DNA from: Saturnia japonica
Taxonomy: Eukaryota; Arthropoda; Insecta; Lepidoptera; Saturniidae
NCBI GenBank assembly: GCA_033032175.1
Contig: CM065324.1
Coordinates: 1,364,001-1,428,000, forward strand
Length of the DNA: 64,000 bases
Direction: 5' to 3'
Shown: in pieces, positions 11,803-24,100 of the stretch
How the letters are laid out: each line of letters opens with the position of its first letter
Position numbering within the stretch: position 1 is the first letter of the stretch
Notes under the pieces: model-generated
Told to the model about the DNA's origin: nothing
The model's database searches: none
Seen by the model: only the letters and a program-made list of their open reading frames with translations
Translations under genes and position numbers: made by a program

Positions 11803-13857
11803 GCCATAACAAAAAGAAAACTATATCAGTGTTAACACAAATAAATCACCTATTTACTCCAACAAAATCCCTAAAAACTACGACGCCTATTAAATAATAC
11901 ATAAAACACACGTATAAATAAATGATCGTACTTACCCCAATTAACTTCTTTTCACCAGAATTAATTTACTGCATAATATTTTTAAAAAAAGAAACAGCAA
12001 TTCTACAACTAGGTATATAGATAAATCAGGTAGGTATATAATTCGTAATATATTTAGACTAAATATTTAAAGACTTACGACATAGTTTCAGACATGTATT
12101 TCCCTTAAACTACGACTAATTTAATAAACTAACATTCTATAATACTTATAGTGAGTTAGTGCACGACGTTTGAAGGGAAAAACCTGTAACAATTATTCAA
12201 ATAAAAAATTTAAAATTAATATCGACACCAGCAATTTGTAATAATACACTAACTTAAAAAATCTTGATTTTACACCAGAAGCATTTAGCGTAATGTATAT
12301 CGGCCTAACCCCCAAGCCATGGTAAAGCTGTAAAAGCCATCAGCGGATCTAGTTCTAAAAATAGTAAGTATATCGGCCGAAGCATAATACATTTTCTATA
12401 CAACAAATTAGACAAAAACGGATATTACCCAAATTTCAAGATGGCGTAATGTAAATTGCTGGTGTTTCCGTTTTCGTCGAGAATTTAAATGATCATGTAT
12501 TGCTTTTACGTCTTATTTATTTATTTAACACGCATTATTTTATACTACGTCTATTAGAATCGAATATAGACACTGGCAGATACCCGATTCGCATATCGCG
12601 CCAGGCTAGATTTTTGGGCTCAATTGATGCCAGAGACATAACATTTTTCTAAAACGTTCGTGCACCAACTCAATCGATTTGTATGTGATTTACAAAACAT
12701 GCAGTGCATGATATGTGCATCGAATATACTAAACACTTCGTTACAGCTTTCCCTCGGTCTCCACAACCTTCCATTTTAACTAGAATCTTCAAAAACATAA
12801 CATCCTAACTTGCAGTACCAAAAAAAATACAGCGGTAAAAAAAAACTTGGCAGAAACTATAACGGCTTTATACGGGTACACTTGCGAATGAAAAGACACA
12901 CTAATTAAATTATGAATATAATGCACCTTGATTAAAAAAGTTAAGCCTCTATTTTTTTTTGTTGAACTTTTCTGTAAATGTATATGGTGACATAAGAGCC
13001 GACCTGAGGAAACTCAGCACCCCTGAAGAAAGACTTTGACGGCGGCGTTACATTGAAAAAAAAATCACAATATAAAAAGAATCATGCAAAATAAATATAG
13101 CATATCTAATTTATATTCAAAAAAGTTTAAACATTAAAAGAATCTGTGGAAAAAATTACGTAATGAAACGCTAGATTCTTTATCGTAGATTTCTATATAT
13201 AGCTACAATTGAAACACTTACCTGTAAAAAGATTTAACAGATAGTGACCAATGCTCAATCAGAAAAGTCTTCACAACTCAACAACTATAACAAAACTTCA
13301 CAAAGTGCCACGTTCAAAAGCAGTTAAAGGGCCCAATTGCAGAAGTCCCTAAGTCCACTTACGAGACAATTTGATCTGATAACATTAACATCCACCACAT
13401 GTAAAAACATATAAAGTTGTGTATCTAGTGCTTTAAATTTACAGGTCGCTCGAAAATATCTGTTCTATATGTAATATCAAGTTAAAATTTTCAGAATCGT
13501 ATTAATGTAAAACATAGATCATAATTACATGAAGAGAAAAAATATTAAAAAAAAAAAAAAAACAACGAAATACTTATTTCTTTGATAAAATGAAAATCTT
13601 TTTCGAAATTCTAGGTTAGTTTCGCGTACTCTTCTTCTCAAATATTTCCGCTTCATTCTGGGCCTTCAAATAATGTTTCTAAAAACTTCAAAGTTTGGAC
13701 TTTGGATACGACTGCAACCGGACCTTTCAATTATGAATTTTATTATAATTATATAAAAATAAGCCTCTAGAATAAATCCAAAATGAAAAAAAAAACAACA
13801 ACATAGAGACAAACCAACCATTTCAAAAACTGACAATTCAAATTTTAAAATGACATA
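11803..13857. other. AT-rich non-coding stretch
   Basis: No frame, splice pair or RNA structure could be supported here on either strand. Long A-runs (for example near 13546-13563) and TA-rich tracts dominate. It ends at the left inverted repeat of the Tc1-type element. Confidence 0.5.
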
Positions 13858-14157
13858 CAGTGGTGGTCAACTAATTAGAAACAACAAGTACTCTAAAAAT
13901 TTTCTTCTCACCGAATTAACATTTAACACTGTAAGAGTTTAAACAATATTAAGTCTGACGTATTTTGGCTTATAATGTAATACTTCATTTTAATAAAAGA
14001 CTAGTCAATATATTCAAATGTTTTTTCTTTAATAATTATAAATAATCGAAATTGCCATCGAGTTATTTCATACTGGCCGCTGGACAACTAATCAGAAACC
14101 AAACTTTGTTTACGTTTCTTACTGAAAAGAAAATTACGTGTGTGTTAATTGTTAAAA

Positions 14158-15230
14158 ATGGGTAAAAAACAAGAATTGCGAATTGCGATGCGTTTACGAA
14201 AAGTGTAATAGTGAATACACATTTTAATCAAAATTGGACATACAGAAAAATCGCTGGCTACTTGGAATGAAGAAGATATTTAGTGCTATTACACATTATA
14301 AATCACACGGGATATTTAACAACGTACCTAAAAAAAATCGAGTAAGGAAGATCACACCCCGTAAGGATATGCGTATAATTCGATAAGCTAAGAAGGACCC
14401 TGTTAAAGACTCGATTAAAATCTGAAAGGAAGTATTCAGTTTTAGTTACCTTCGAAACGTATCAGCAAGACTATATGTTCGCAGACGTTTACTTGAAACA
14501 AAATTGTTCGGCAGGGCTGCTCGGAAAGTGCCGCTTCTTACCAAACAACATACATACAACAACATAAAACGTTTCTTCGCAAAAAAATATGGCAGTTTGA
14601 CAGTTTAACAATAGAAGAAAGTTCTATTTTCCGACAAGACCACAATAAATATCATTTATTACGATGGCAAACAATACGTGCGGCATTCTATTAAAGCGGC
14701 TTTCAAATTGAATTATACAAAAAAGATAGTTAAAGAGAGCGGTGAAAATACCAAAGTATGAGGATGATTTTCGAGTTTCGGTATTGAACCTGTAAGAAAA
14801 ATTGAAGGGTCGCTGGATTAATACCAATATAAAACTATATTGGAGGAGACAATGGTTCCATACGCTGATGGACAATTACCGAATGACGTGGACATTTGAA
14901 AGGACAACGATCCGAAACATACGGAATATAGTGTTAAATAGTTTCTTAGATTAAATTCGTTATTGAATATAGTAGCCATCAAATAGTCCGGATTTGAATC
15001 CGATTGAAAATTTGTGGTACCTATAGAGTGAAAAAAATATTACCGGATAAACACTTCAGTACTCAAACAGAACTTTATGACGCGTTTGTCGTATTTTTGA
15101 AGTTCATAAGTGCCTTCTTAGGACCTTAATTGAATAAAGATTGTTTTGATTTTGATGCATGGAGTTCTATTTCTCCAGATAAATTGCAAAAATTAATAGA
15201 ATGAATGCTGCTTTTATTAAAACAAAGGTT
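14158..15230 (+). pseudogene. Tc1-type transposase, multiply frameshifted
   Basis: Starts ATG at 14158 (MGKKQELRIAMRL) and soon meets stops. Family landmarks survive in different frames: the paired-like DNA-binding region ends near LYVRRRLLETKLFGRAARK; DNDPKHT is encoded at 14903-14923; NSPDLNPIENLW is at 14982-15017. The first Asp codon of DND and the Glu codon of NPIE are 103 bases apart, where D34E spacing requires 105, so a net two-base loss lies between them. It cannot encode an active enzyme. Confidence 0.88.
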
Positions 15231-15306
15231 ACCCAACGAAATACTATGACTGAATGCTTATGCTTATGACTGAAGCGTCTAAGAATATTGCAATCATAAT
15301 ATTATA

Positions 15307-15826
15307 CTAGCTGTGCCCGTGGCTTCGCTCACGTGGACTACAGAATGCCCGCGCGAATCTTACTCTCCTTCTTCCGGCTATTTTAAAGACAAAAATGCTT
15401 ATTTTGGGTGTTCCTTAGAAGATAGATGTATACTCTCCCGGACTTTTTTGTAGGTCTTTTTAATGCCTATAATTATGTAGTACATTAATTTGCTATATCT
15501 CTTATGGTTTAATCAGCATAAGCCATTTAAGCGCCCGAATTGATTCACCATGACCCAATTTTTTTATTTGTGCAGAACCCTAATTCTTTAACTAAAATAA
15601 AAGTAGCCTAAGTTACTTCCTATATCATCAGCTATCTATCAGTGAAAGTTCCGTCAAAATCGGTCCGACCGTTTCAGAGATTACCCGGAATAAACAGACA
15701 GACAAACAAAAAATTTAAAAATGGACTTTTTGTTATAGTTATCGCTTAAACTTTCATATGCATTCAGTAAAAAACTCTTATTTTGACATTACAAACAGTC
15801 ACTTCAATTTTATTAATTGTATAGAT
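15307..15826 (+). repeat. Dispersed repeat R1, copy nested in the Tc1 element
   Basis: Begins CTAGCTGTGCCCGTGGCTTC and matches the inverted copy at 225-741 over its whole length, ending TTTTATTAATTGTATAGATT. It interrupts the space between the transposase relic and the internal right inverted repeat, so it inserted after the Tc1 element. Confidence 0.85.
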
Positions 15827-16053
15827 TAATTATAGTTATTTATAATTTAACGTACCCGTGTTCTTTTGTTCCTAATTAGCTGTCCATCTTGCTGTAACGC
15901 GAAATGACTTACATTAATTTCAATTGCAATGGAAATTACTACGTTATCATACTATATTAACCACTCCTATATTTGAAGTACATATAATTTGGCCAACTTG
16001 TTCTATAAGTAGAAACGATGGTACTTTTTGTTTCTAATTAGTTGAACACTACT

Positions 16054-17967
16054 TACTTTACGTTAAACATTTTAGTTTCTTTTGCATTCTATGAAAGCCT
16101 TTTAACCTATAACTATTGTCGTTAATAAATATCCAATTTTAATGTTTTGATACTCTACCATTTTTTATACTCTGCGAATTAAAAAAAAAAACACACCCAA
16201 TTTCAATATTTTAAAAAGCCGATGCATAGGTATTTATTTTATATTTACGCAGGCCGGCCTCGGCATGACCGCGGCGGCGACTACCGTTACATTGTCGATT
16301 TCTCGGTGGTCACCACTGATTTTAGATTGTACTGCGCTTAGCATCAGGCATAATTCCGTCAAGTAATTTCCTTTGTATCACTTGAACAAATAAAATTTGA
16401 TTCGCTGGTTATTCGCGGTGTTGATAAATACAGTACTTATTAATTTACTATATTTGTATTTTCTAATCATATAGTCAGAGCTCCTCGAACGTTCCAATTC
16501 CCCACAACAATAATAAAGAGGTGTTATTAATTATTATTATGTTTCTTAAACGTCATTTCGAAACGAATTGTGGATAAAAAGACGGAACAAAGCCGTACAA
16601 AACCTCAAAAAAATTGTTGGTAAAGAAAATCTCTGATAACGTATTTCTTTATCACAATTCACTTCATGAATTTACCGTTCGCCGTGCGACGCGATGCGAC
16701 GCGACGCTTTTAGCACCATATTACAAATATCATTCGATGAAACAGATTATCTAATAAATCCACTAAAACTAAACAGTCAATAAGAGTGATGACTAGTTTG
16801 AAAATGTTACAGCATCATATTGTCTTTAGCAGATTTCGTATCATAATACTTATTAGTCGTTAAATTTTACGATTTTCTGACATCTTAAAAAAAAACTTAT
16901 TTAAATAATCAGAGAATAGTATAGTTTACTGAATGAAAGAGTTTCTAATACCACTAAAATAAAATCAATTATATACAGTTTTTTTCATGTATAGTTTGTT
17001 CATCCTCGTTACCATTTATAATATTATCCCATTTCCCATCTTTATTTGCAGTAAACTGACTGCCCTAACTGCTCTAAGAAAAATCTCGGAAAAAAAATGT
17101 AAAAAGTTTTCATAAATTAAATATTTACTTTTTTGCAATAAACATAATTTAATCTGAACATCTTTATTGGTTTTGTTTTAATTATAACAATTAAAGTTCG
17201 AACATGGAAATCTCATATAAGATTAATTTCAAATCTCATTCCGAGGTGAAAACTGGGCAGGCTTGCTCGGATCCCGTTTACATCGAATTTAGGGCATGGT
17301 CAATATTTAGTGGTCGATAACATAGTCAATACTATCGAGAGTGTCTCGACTCTATTTGACATACAGATAGATCGACGTGTTAACTTCATCAAAAACCTTA
17401 CAAACCGTATTTATCACGCGCAAGGATACAATTATCGTACGAAATCTGCATAAATCGAGTTCCATAAATACAACCAACACTTTCGTACACAACAAGACAT
17501 TCTGAGATCTAAATGCATAGAGTTATATTAGAGTAAACGGTGCCGAATCTTGTGCTTACATTAAAATCTAATTTATATCTAAATGTACGATATTGGCACA
17601 TTTCTTTTATTCGATAAAATTCGTATAACCTATTTTTTTATCAACTGTTTAGGGCACTATTTTGTAAATCTTTGTTTTTAAAATATTAATGTAAAAAAAA
17701 ACAAGGAACTGTCTGATCTAAATGTCAAAACCTCTCTCGTGCCACAAGTTAAAAACAAAGAAATTTCACATCCTTTCCATGAAGAACTAAATCTTCGTTG
17801 GATCAGGTTCACCAGGTCTTGCTATCCGCCAAGTAACTGCGTACAAAGTCGACACAGACCTCTCAACATCCAATTATGTTGAACTAAAGGCAGTCGAATA
17901 TAATTTTGAAATCGTTTCCTAGGAAATTGTGACACCTTTCGAAATGGACAAGTGAGTGGTGGATGGT
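16054..17967. other. Intergenic stretch downstream of SKA2 with a SINE-like GC patch
   Basis: 16250-16380 is a GC-rich segment (GCAGGCCGGCCTCGGCATGA...) similar in wording to a segment at 46720-46845, so probably repeat-derived. The 3' UTR of SKA2 should occupy the bases just below 17968. No exon or RNA gene was seen. Confidence 0.45.
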
Positions 17968-18123
17968 CTAGCGTGGCGGGGAGACAGCAGCTAGCTTCTG
18001 ACGTAGCCGCGCGAACTTGCCATGTACCAGCCGGAGTTGAGCGCGAAGCCGTGAAGACAGTTCTCGCTGCAGAGCCTGTACCTCGACCAGCTCTCGTCTC
18101 AATTGCTGATAATCGGAACGCAC
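17968..18123 (-). CDS. Ska2: SKA2 exon 3 (terminal coding exon)
   Basis: Acceptor GTTTTTTAG ends at 18124; the exon begins GTG (V) in phase 0 and encodes 51 residues to TAG at 17968-17970. It encodes a continuous amphipathic helix (VRSDYQQLRRELVEVQALQ, then RELSSRLRAQLRLVHGKFAR), with leucines at heptad spacing. It aligns with the second helix of SKA2 after its LLKELSVIKSRY segment. The reading frame differs from the longest open frame here and is chosen by the splice phase and the coiled-coil content. Confidence 0.72.
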   Translation of the reverse strand: MRSDYQQLRRELVEVQALQRELSSRLRAQLRLVHGKFARLRQKLAAVSPPR

Positions 18124-21100
18124 CTAAAAAACAACTAACTACTTTATGCATTCTTGGAAGAGTTGTTAACCAGTACATCAAATTTGGCTTTAGCTATATT
18201 AGTATAAATCTTATCTATATAAAACTGGACGTTTGATCGAACAAGATGGAGGTCGATAAGTGTCTAAGTGTTTTTTCATAGTCAAGATTTATATGTCATC
18301 TCTATGATTATAATTAAATAATTTGTAATTTATAAAGTAACATATAAACGATCTGTTTGCGGAATTTGGAAATTTTTACTATTTTAATCAATTTATAAAT
18401 CCTAGTATGTAATTTTACATCTGGCTATACTCTTAGTCATAAGGTCCTCGAGCCTCACACAACTTTTACAGCTTCACCGTGGCTCGGGGACGAGCTATTA
18501 ACGCACTCAACAGCGAAAGCGTGGCAACATGTTCAAGGGTGCCAAAGTGACCGAACCTCGGCTCGGGCTGTTGCCGTAGTTGCAATTAAGTCGCGAACTG
18601 GCTAATTCCCTATCCGTAGAAATACTATCTAAACTAAAATATACATATATGTTCCTGTCTCCTGGGACGAATTTAGTGATCTGTCAATTTTTGTCTAAAC
18701 TAACTAGTAGGTACAAAAAAAAGATAAAAAGGTCCCTTATAGAACCTATGTACCTGTGTGGTGTGCACGAGTGTGGGGTGCAGTTTAATGGTGTCTGTAG
18801 GATATCGCGCAAGCGGGTGTTAGACTGAAGGGCTCCACACCGAAGGAACGGACCTAGGCTTGAATTTCCGCAGTAGAGAGCGAACGTGGCGAGTGTGCGA
18901 GAGCGAAGTTAACCGCCCGTCCCCTGCAAATCCTAGTAATGTAACTGCCTCATTAGCCTCGTGGTTCTAAGCGCGACTGCTATGCTCGACGTCCTTGTCT
19001 TCGATTCACAGGTTGAGCAATGTGTTATTGGGTTTTTTCTATTAAATCCTCAGTAGCAGCTCGGAGATATTTTGTACTTGAGTAATGGCAATAGGCTCGC
19101 TCCCTATTTCATGGGACCTAAAAACATACTCGGCGAACTGCGAGTGTACAATAGTACACCTTGTACTTAATCCTTCGGGGACACAGGCGTGATGGTGTGT
19201 GTTAGTAATGTATTGAAGAAAATAGATTTTATTAATTTATATTGAATGCAGTCTACAAGTTCAGAATTCGTACAACGTCAGAAAACTCAGATTTTTAAGC
19301 CAAATTTGTTATACTGTCTATAGTCCGTCCACCCAATACAGCCTCAAAACAGTAATGTTAATTTATTTTACTTAATATTTTTGTACTATTTTCAGGCTGC
19401 ATTGATCATTATTTAATATATAAGAAAAAAATCTAACATGACAATGATATATGGAAAGTCCATATACTGAAGTATACACATGTGTGACAACTGACAATAT
19501 ATAACTACCAGCATGACCAATATTTTTATCGAAGTCTTTATATTAGGTGAATCCTTAAGAAATATAGAAGAGTTAATTATGAAAAACCCTATCATATTTG
19601 TGTGTTGACTAATTTCAAAAGTGGAGTAAAGAAACTGTGATCATCCTTCGTAGTAATCACACTGTCAAAGTCGGATTAAAAAAAAACATTTTCAGGCAAT
19701 ATTTTATTATTGAGATTTATACTATTTTACCAGTCCTCTTAGACTTATACCATAGCAAGCTTTTTCTTCTTACGTATTGGCAATTTGTATTTATACACAA
19801 TTCTGCCAATGTTATGAGGACAGAAAACTTTTCCAATTTTCAAAATTCAAACAACACTATATCAAGATTATGGTTTCTCTTTTCAGAACTGACACGAGTA
19901 TTCCTGTGGCAATTTAAAATATATACTCCTGGTTAATATTTATAATCCACTTTCACTTGTGCACAATAACCAAACTACAAACACGTAAAGTGTCACCAAT
20001 ACAGCAAGATGATTAAAAACTTTCAAAAGAGTAGTTATTTTATAGAGAGAGACTTCGATAAATATTTCTCAGAGCTAACACACAACATATACATCAAAAT
20101 GATTAATAAATCATCCATTAATCAAATATAAAGCTTATACATTATAGTAGAAATATAAATTACATATTGTTAGTGCAAATATTTCAAGGATTTACTCAAT
20201 ACAGTCATTTATGCTAAATAGGGCCACATCATTTTTGTCTGTCTGTTTGTTCTGGCTAATCTCCGAAAGTTTTGGACCGATTTTGACGAGACTTTCACTG
20301 GCAGATAGCTGATGTTATAATAAGAGTGTGGGGCTGCGGGCACAGCTACTATTAATATATAAGAAGCCTATAAAGAGGAAAAGTCAATGAATATGTTTGT
20401 AGGAGATAATCTCTAGAATTACTGATCTGCCTCTGAATAGGAAGCAACATTGTCCCAGAATGCTATAACTACGTTTTATTAATATTCAGTTTTATATTGA
20501 TATTAACGCGTACGTAGTCGGGAGCGGTTGCTAGAAAATAGTAAAAAAACAATTCTGTCTTACTTGACTTCATATCCTGACTTATATAACTATGTATTGA
20601 GGAAATCCTTGATGGCGAAAATACAGAAACTATACACTGATTTTATTAAAACGGAATTCTCGCAACAAATACATCGAAGCCCTACATATGAAGCAATACT
20701 TCGTCAACACCGGGCCCAGTTTTGTGGGTTTTGAGAGGGAGACGGCTTAAATTTCGTACCACATTTAAGACCGTTTACTGTCAGCTAACATGTCCCGAAG
20801 CATGACATTTACAACATGTCAATTTTCAACAATCAACACGTCTCCCACACACTTGTGAAATTCCGACGGAAATGTCGCAAGAAAAACGAAGAAGAAAGAT
20901 TCGTGATAAGCACTCGAAAAGTTGTGAAAATATGAACTCGGATTTAGGTGTAACAGATCACACATAACAAATTAGCTTTACTAAGAAATCTAAAGATTGA
21001 CATAGAAATTTAATATAATGCACAGAGAAACTCCTATTACGCGTTTGTATGGGAGGTGGGAAAGAATTAAAATAATTTTAAAAAAATGTTGTTAATTGTG

Positions 21101-24100
21101 TGAAAATAACCAAGTTGTAAAGAATATGACAGTATTTACATTATTATAGGTTCTGACCTGTTATCAGGCAACATTAACGCAAAGGGCTGAAACACAAATT
21201 TTCAAGATTCCTGTTAAAGATATTTCCTTATTTTCATAAGTTTTTTTTTTTCTATGTTAATCACAGTTTAAAAGTACAATAATTTTGTTATCATAGATGA
21301 CCAAAATCCTAAAAGAAAGTGAAGAAACATGAAGTATATGTGAATAATATAAATTTTGCATTCTAAATAACTTTAATCAAGAATTACCTACTTTTTAAAA
21401 ACCTGATGATCATTTGAACCAAATTGTATGTAAAATCCAGTAGAAAATACTAATACCATGTTTCATAAATATTTTTAGAGGGTAGTAGTTACTTCTCAAT
21501 GACAGAACCCAAAATCTCTGATATTAATGAATACTTAATGTATATTAGTCACTTTGGGATATTACAGATTTTGGATTTCTACAATAGCATATAAAAACAA
21601 TAGGCTTAAAATAATAAATAAGCAAGGAGAATAAGAAAAATATATATACATATAGTATATAATCCTGGAGCATTTTATACCACATAAAGATTTTTATCAA
21701 CCAAATAATATAACTAAATTTTCCAAGCTAATAGAATTGGCAGATTTTAGAAATGAATTCAATTACCTAACACACATATTAGTACATGAATGATAATAAT
21801 ATTATACTTAGTTCATTTTGGAAAACATTGGCAGGTTTATTATGTCATGTACAAAGAATGTTGATTCAGACTATCATATACATTATTACTTAGCCTTAAT
21901 ATGAAATATGTTTATATTAAATTCACAGATCAACTACTTCCTACCTATTTTGTCTTCAAATATGTTGAGAAATTTACAAAATTTAATTTATTCAAAGTAT
22001 ATAATTTGATTAATATTGTAGATATTATTTAAAAGGTATCTAATAAGTAAGATTAAGATTTAAATTATTATTTTCAATGTTTATAAAAATTAAAAAAATT
22101 AGTTTGTTGAATAAATGTTGAATATTACTGTCTAGCAATTAATGCAATATTTATGTAAATCTTACTCATAATAATAAAAATTAAAACATAATAAACTGTT
22201 ATTTTATTGAAGAGAAGGAAAAATGTCCTTTTTAATAACAGTAACAAACATTAGGTTTAATAGGTTAGAATCATTATTTTTACATATTTAATAAATCAAA
22301 ATGTTTTAAATAAATTTTATAAATAATTGTGCTACCCTATAATCCTATTTATTGATTATTATGATTATTCTTTTATATTAGAGTTTTTGGAGCAGTATAG
22401 AATTAATTTTAAAACTTTTCCAGACCTTAATTCTCTCTACTCACACAGTGAAATAATGTATACTATATTGAAATATTAATTATTCAAAAATTTTATACCT
22501 CTGATACAGATTTTAGCAGGTTCAAAATACACATGTCCTGTGTATTTATAGGTGCAACTACACCTTTGTCAGAATTATCCATTTTCCATTGCATAAGGTC
22601 CAATTGCTCATCAGTGCGTTTTGCCTGAATAGGTAACAATACAAATTTTATATTTTAAAAAGAAAAGAGTCAGGTCACATTGGTATTCAATATAAAAAAA
22701 CTGAAAAAAAAAAAAAATATCTAGTTATGATAGGCGGTACGAGTTTAAATTAAAAAAAAGATTTATTTTAAAAGAATTATAATAGGTGTTTACACTTATG
22801 GTTCTTAAACAAGACTAACTTAAAATTAATTAAAGTAATAATCAAGTTGGAGTCACGCCGTCGTTTCCCACGATCGCAATCTGCATGGTCAGCGATCCCA
22901 CGGTCTGTATCCGCCGGTCCCAAGGCTTATGACGTGGTAACTCCTCCCTCCTTAAAAGGGAAGCGTATCCTGGAGCAGCTTCCGGTAGTGTCCTCACTAC
23001 CTTTAATTTTCATCTGCATTTTCTTCGCCTGTTTCCACGTATATACTTTCCATGCACCAACGCTGACCAGTATGATGTACAGTAACAGTGTTGTCCAACT
23101 AGGGACCGCCATCATAATATGCCAACTAGGGGTTTCTCTGAGATACAAGTTGTCAGCTTTGTTGAGTAATTCATGGATACTGTCTAATTGAATATCTTCG
23201 ATGTTCAGTCTATACTTCACAGCTTCCTCGGGTATAACTGGTTCTTTGAGCAGCGGAATAATTTCATTGGTGATAATAGTACGTGTGTGAGCTTGGAGTG
23301 TCCTATTCATAACGGTGACCTCGCATCCCTCAGGTAGTGTGAGTAGAAATGTGCCGGAGATTTTTCTATATTCGTTTTTAGATTTGCAGTTACTTCGCAG
23401 GATTTCTTCATCCTGAAGTATAAGCAGCCAGCTGTTTTCGTTGATCTTTTGTATTTTTCCTATGTTAATATTCATTTTGACCTGGGTACAATTCGCTTCC
23501 TATGATGTATAAGCGATGTGACGCAGTCTTCCGCATCTTGAAATCTTCTCATCTCCAGCGTTTTACAGATATGTAAATTGTCGGATATCAGCGAGCATTC
23601 CTCGTCTAGGTAGGTATACTCATCGTTTCCAAGTATCAGGTATTTGGATTTCGGAACAATGGTTAAATTATTTTGGTCGGGAATGGAATAGAGGTGTATA
23701 AGATCATATATGTTTTTATCAATAGCGGGTATTTCTAATATAAATGTTAAAGTGTGTTCTGTACTGTAAGCTCTAACCTTAATTGACTTTTGGATCAAAT
23801 GTATGTTACCTATGTCTATTTTGGCTACTGGTGCAAAAGAGTATAATTTCTGTAAATTTCTAATTTCTTCTAGGAGACTTTGCGGGTTGATAATAGAAGG
23901 ATGCATTACTCCTAATTGAGAGAATGTCATTGCGTCTTCCAAAATCATTAATCGATCTAAAACTACTGTAAACTAAATTTATCTGTACGTAAATCAAGAA
24001 TGCTAACTTATTGATTATCGAACTTTGTACTACGAGTAATGTTTTGCAAAAATAGTGTTCCTAAATTCTTTTGATTCTTGTTAATTTTATCTAAATGACG

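Larger units (their letters stand above)
13858..16053 (+). mobile_element. Tc1/mariner-family DNA transposon, IR/DR type, inactive, with nested R1
   Basis: The left end CAGTGGTGGTCAACTAATTA (13858) and the right end ending ...TAATTAGTTGAACACTACT (16053) are inverted copies bounded by TA, the Tc1/mariner target. A second, internal inverted pair lies at about 14076-14101 (CTGGACAACTAATCAGAAAC) and 15866-15888, giving the double-repeat IR/DR layout known from Minos-like Tc1 elements. Between them is a degenerate transposase (14158-15230). Subtracting the 0.52-kb R1 insertion at 15307-15826 leaves about 1.68 kb, the usual Tc1 length. Confidence 0.9.

Noticed and set aside
17822..18181. 119-codon minus-strand frame
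   Set aside because: It is the wrong frame over SKA2 exon 3; the shorter frame gives the coiled coil and correct splice phase.
18940..19045. True tRNA gene
   Set aside because: It has box-like segments but no cloverleaf acceptor pairing; copies at 60.5 and 63.8 kb show it is a SINE.
22847..23191. Plus-strand 114-codon frame, repeated at 25498-25842
   Set aside because: Antisense to the LTR and env 3' region; its duplication reflects the retroelement copies, not a gene.
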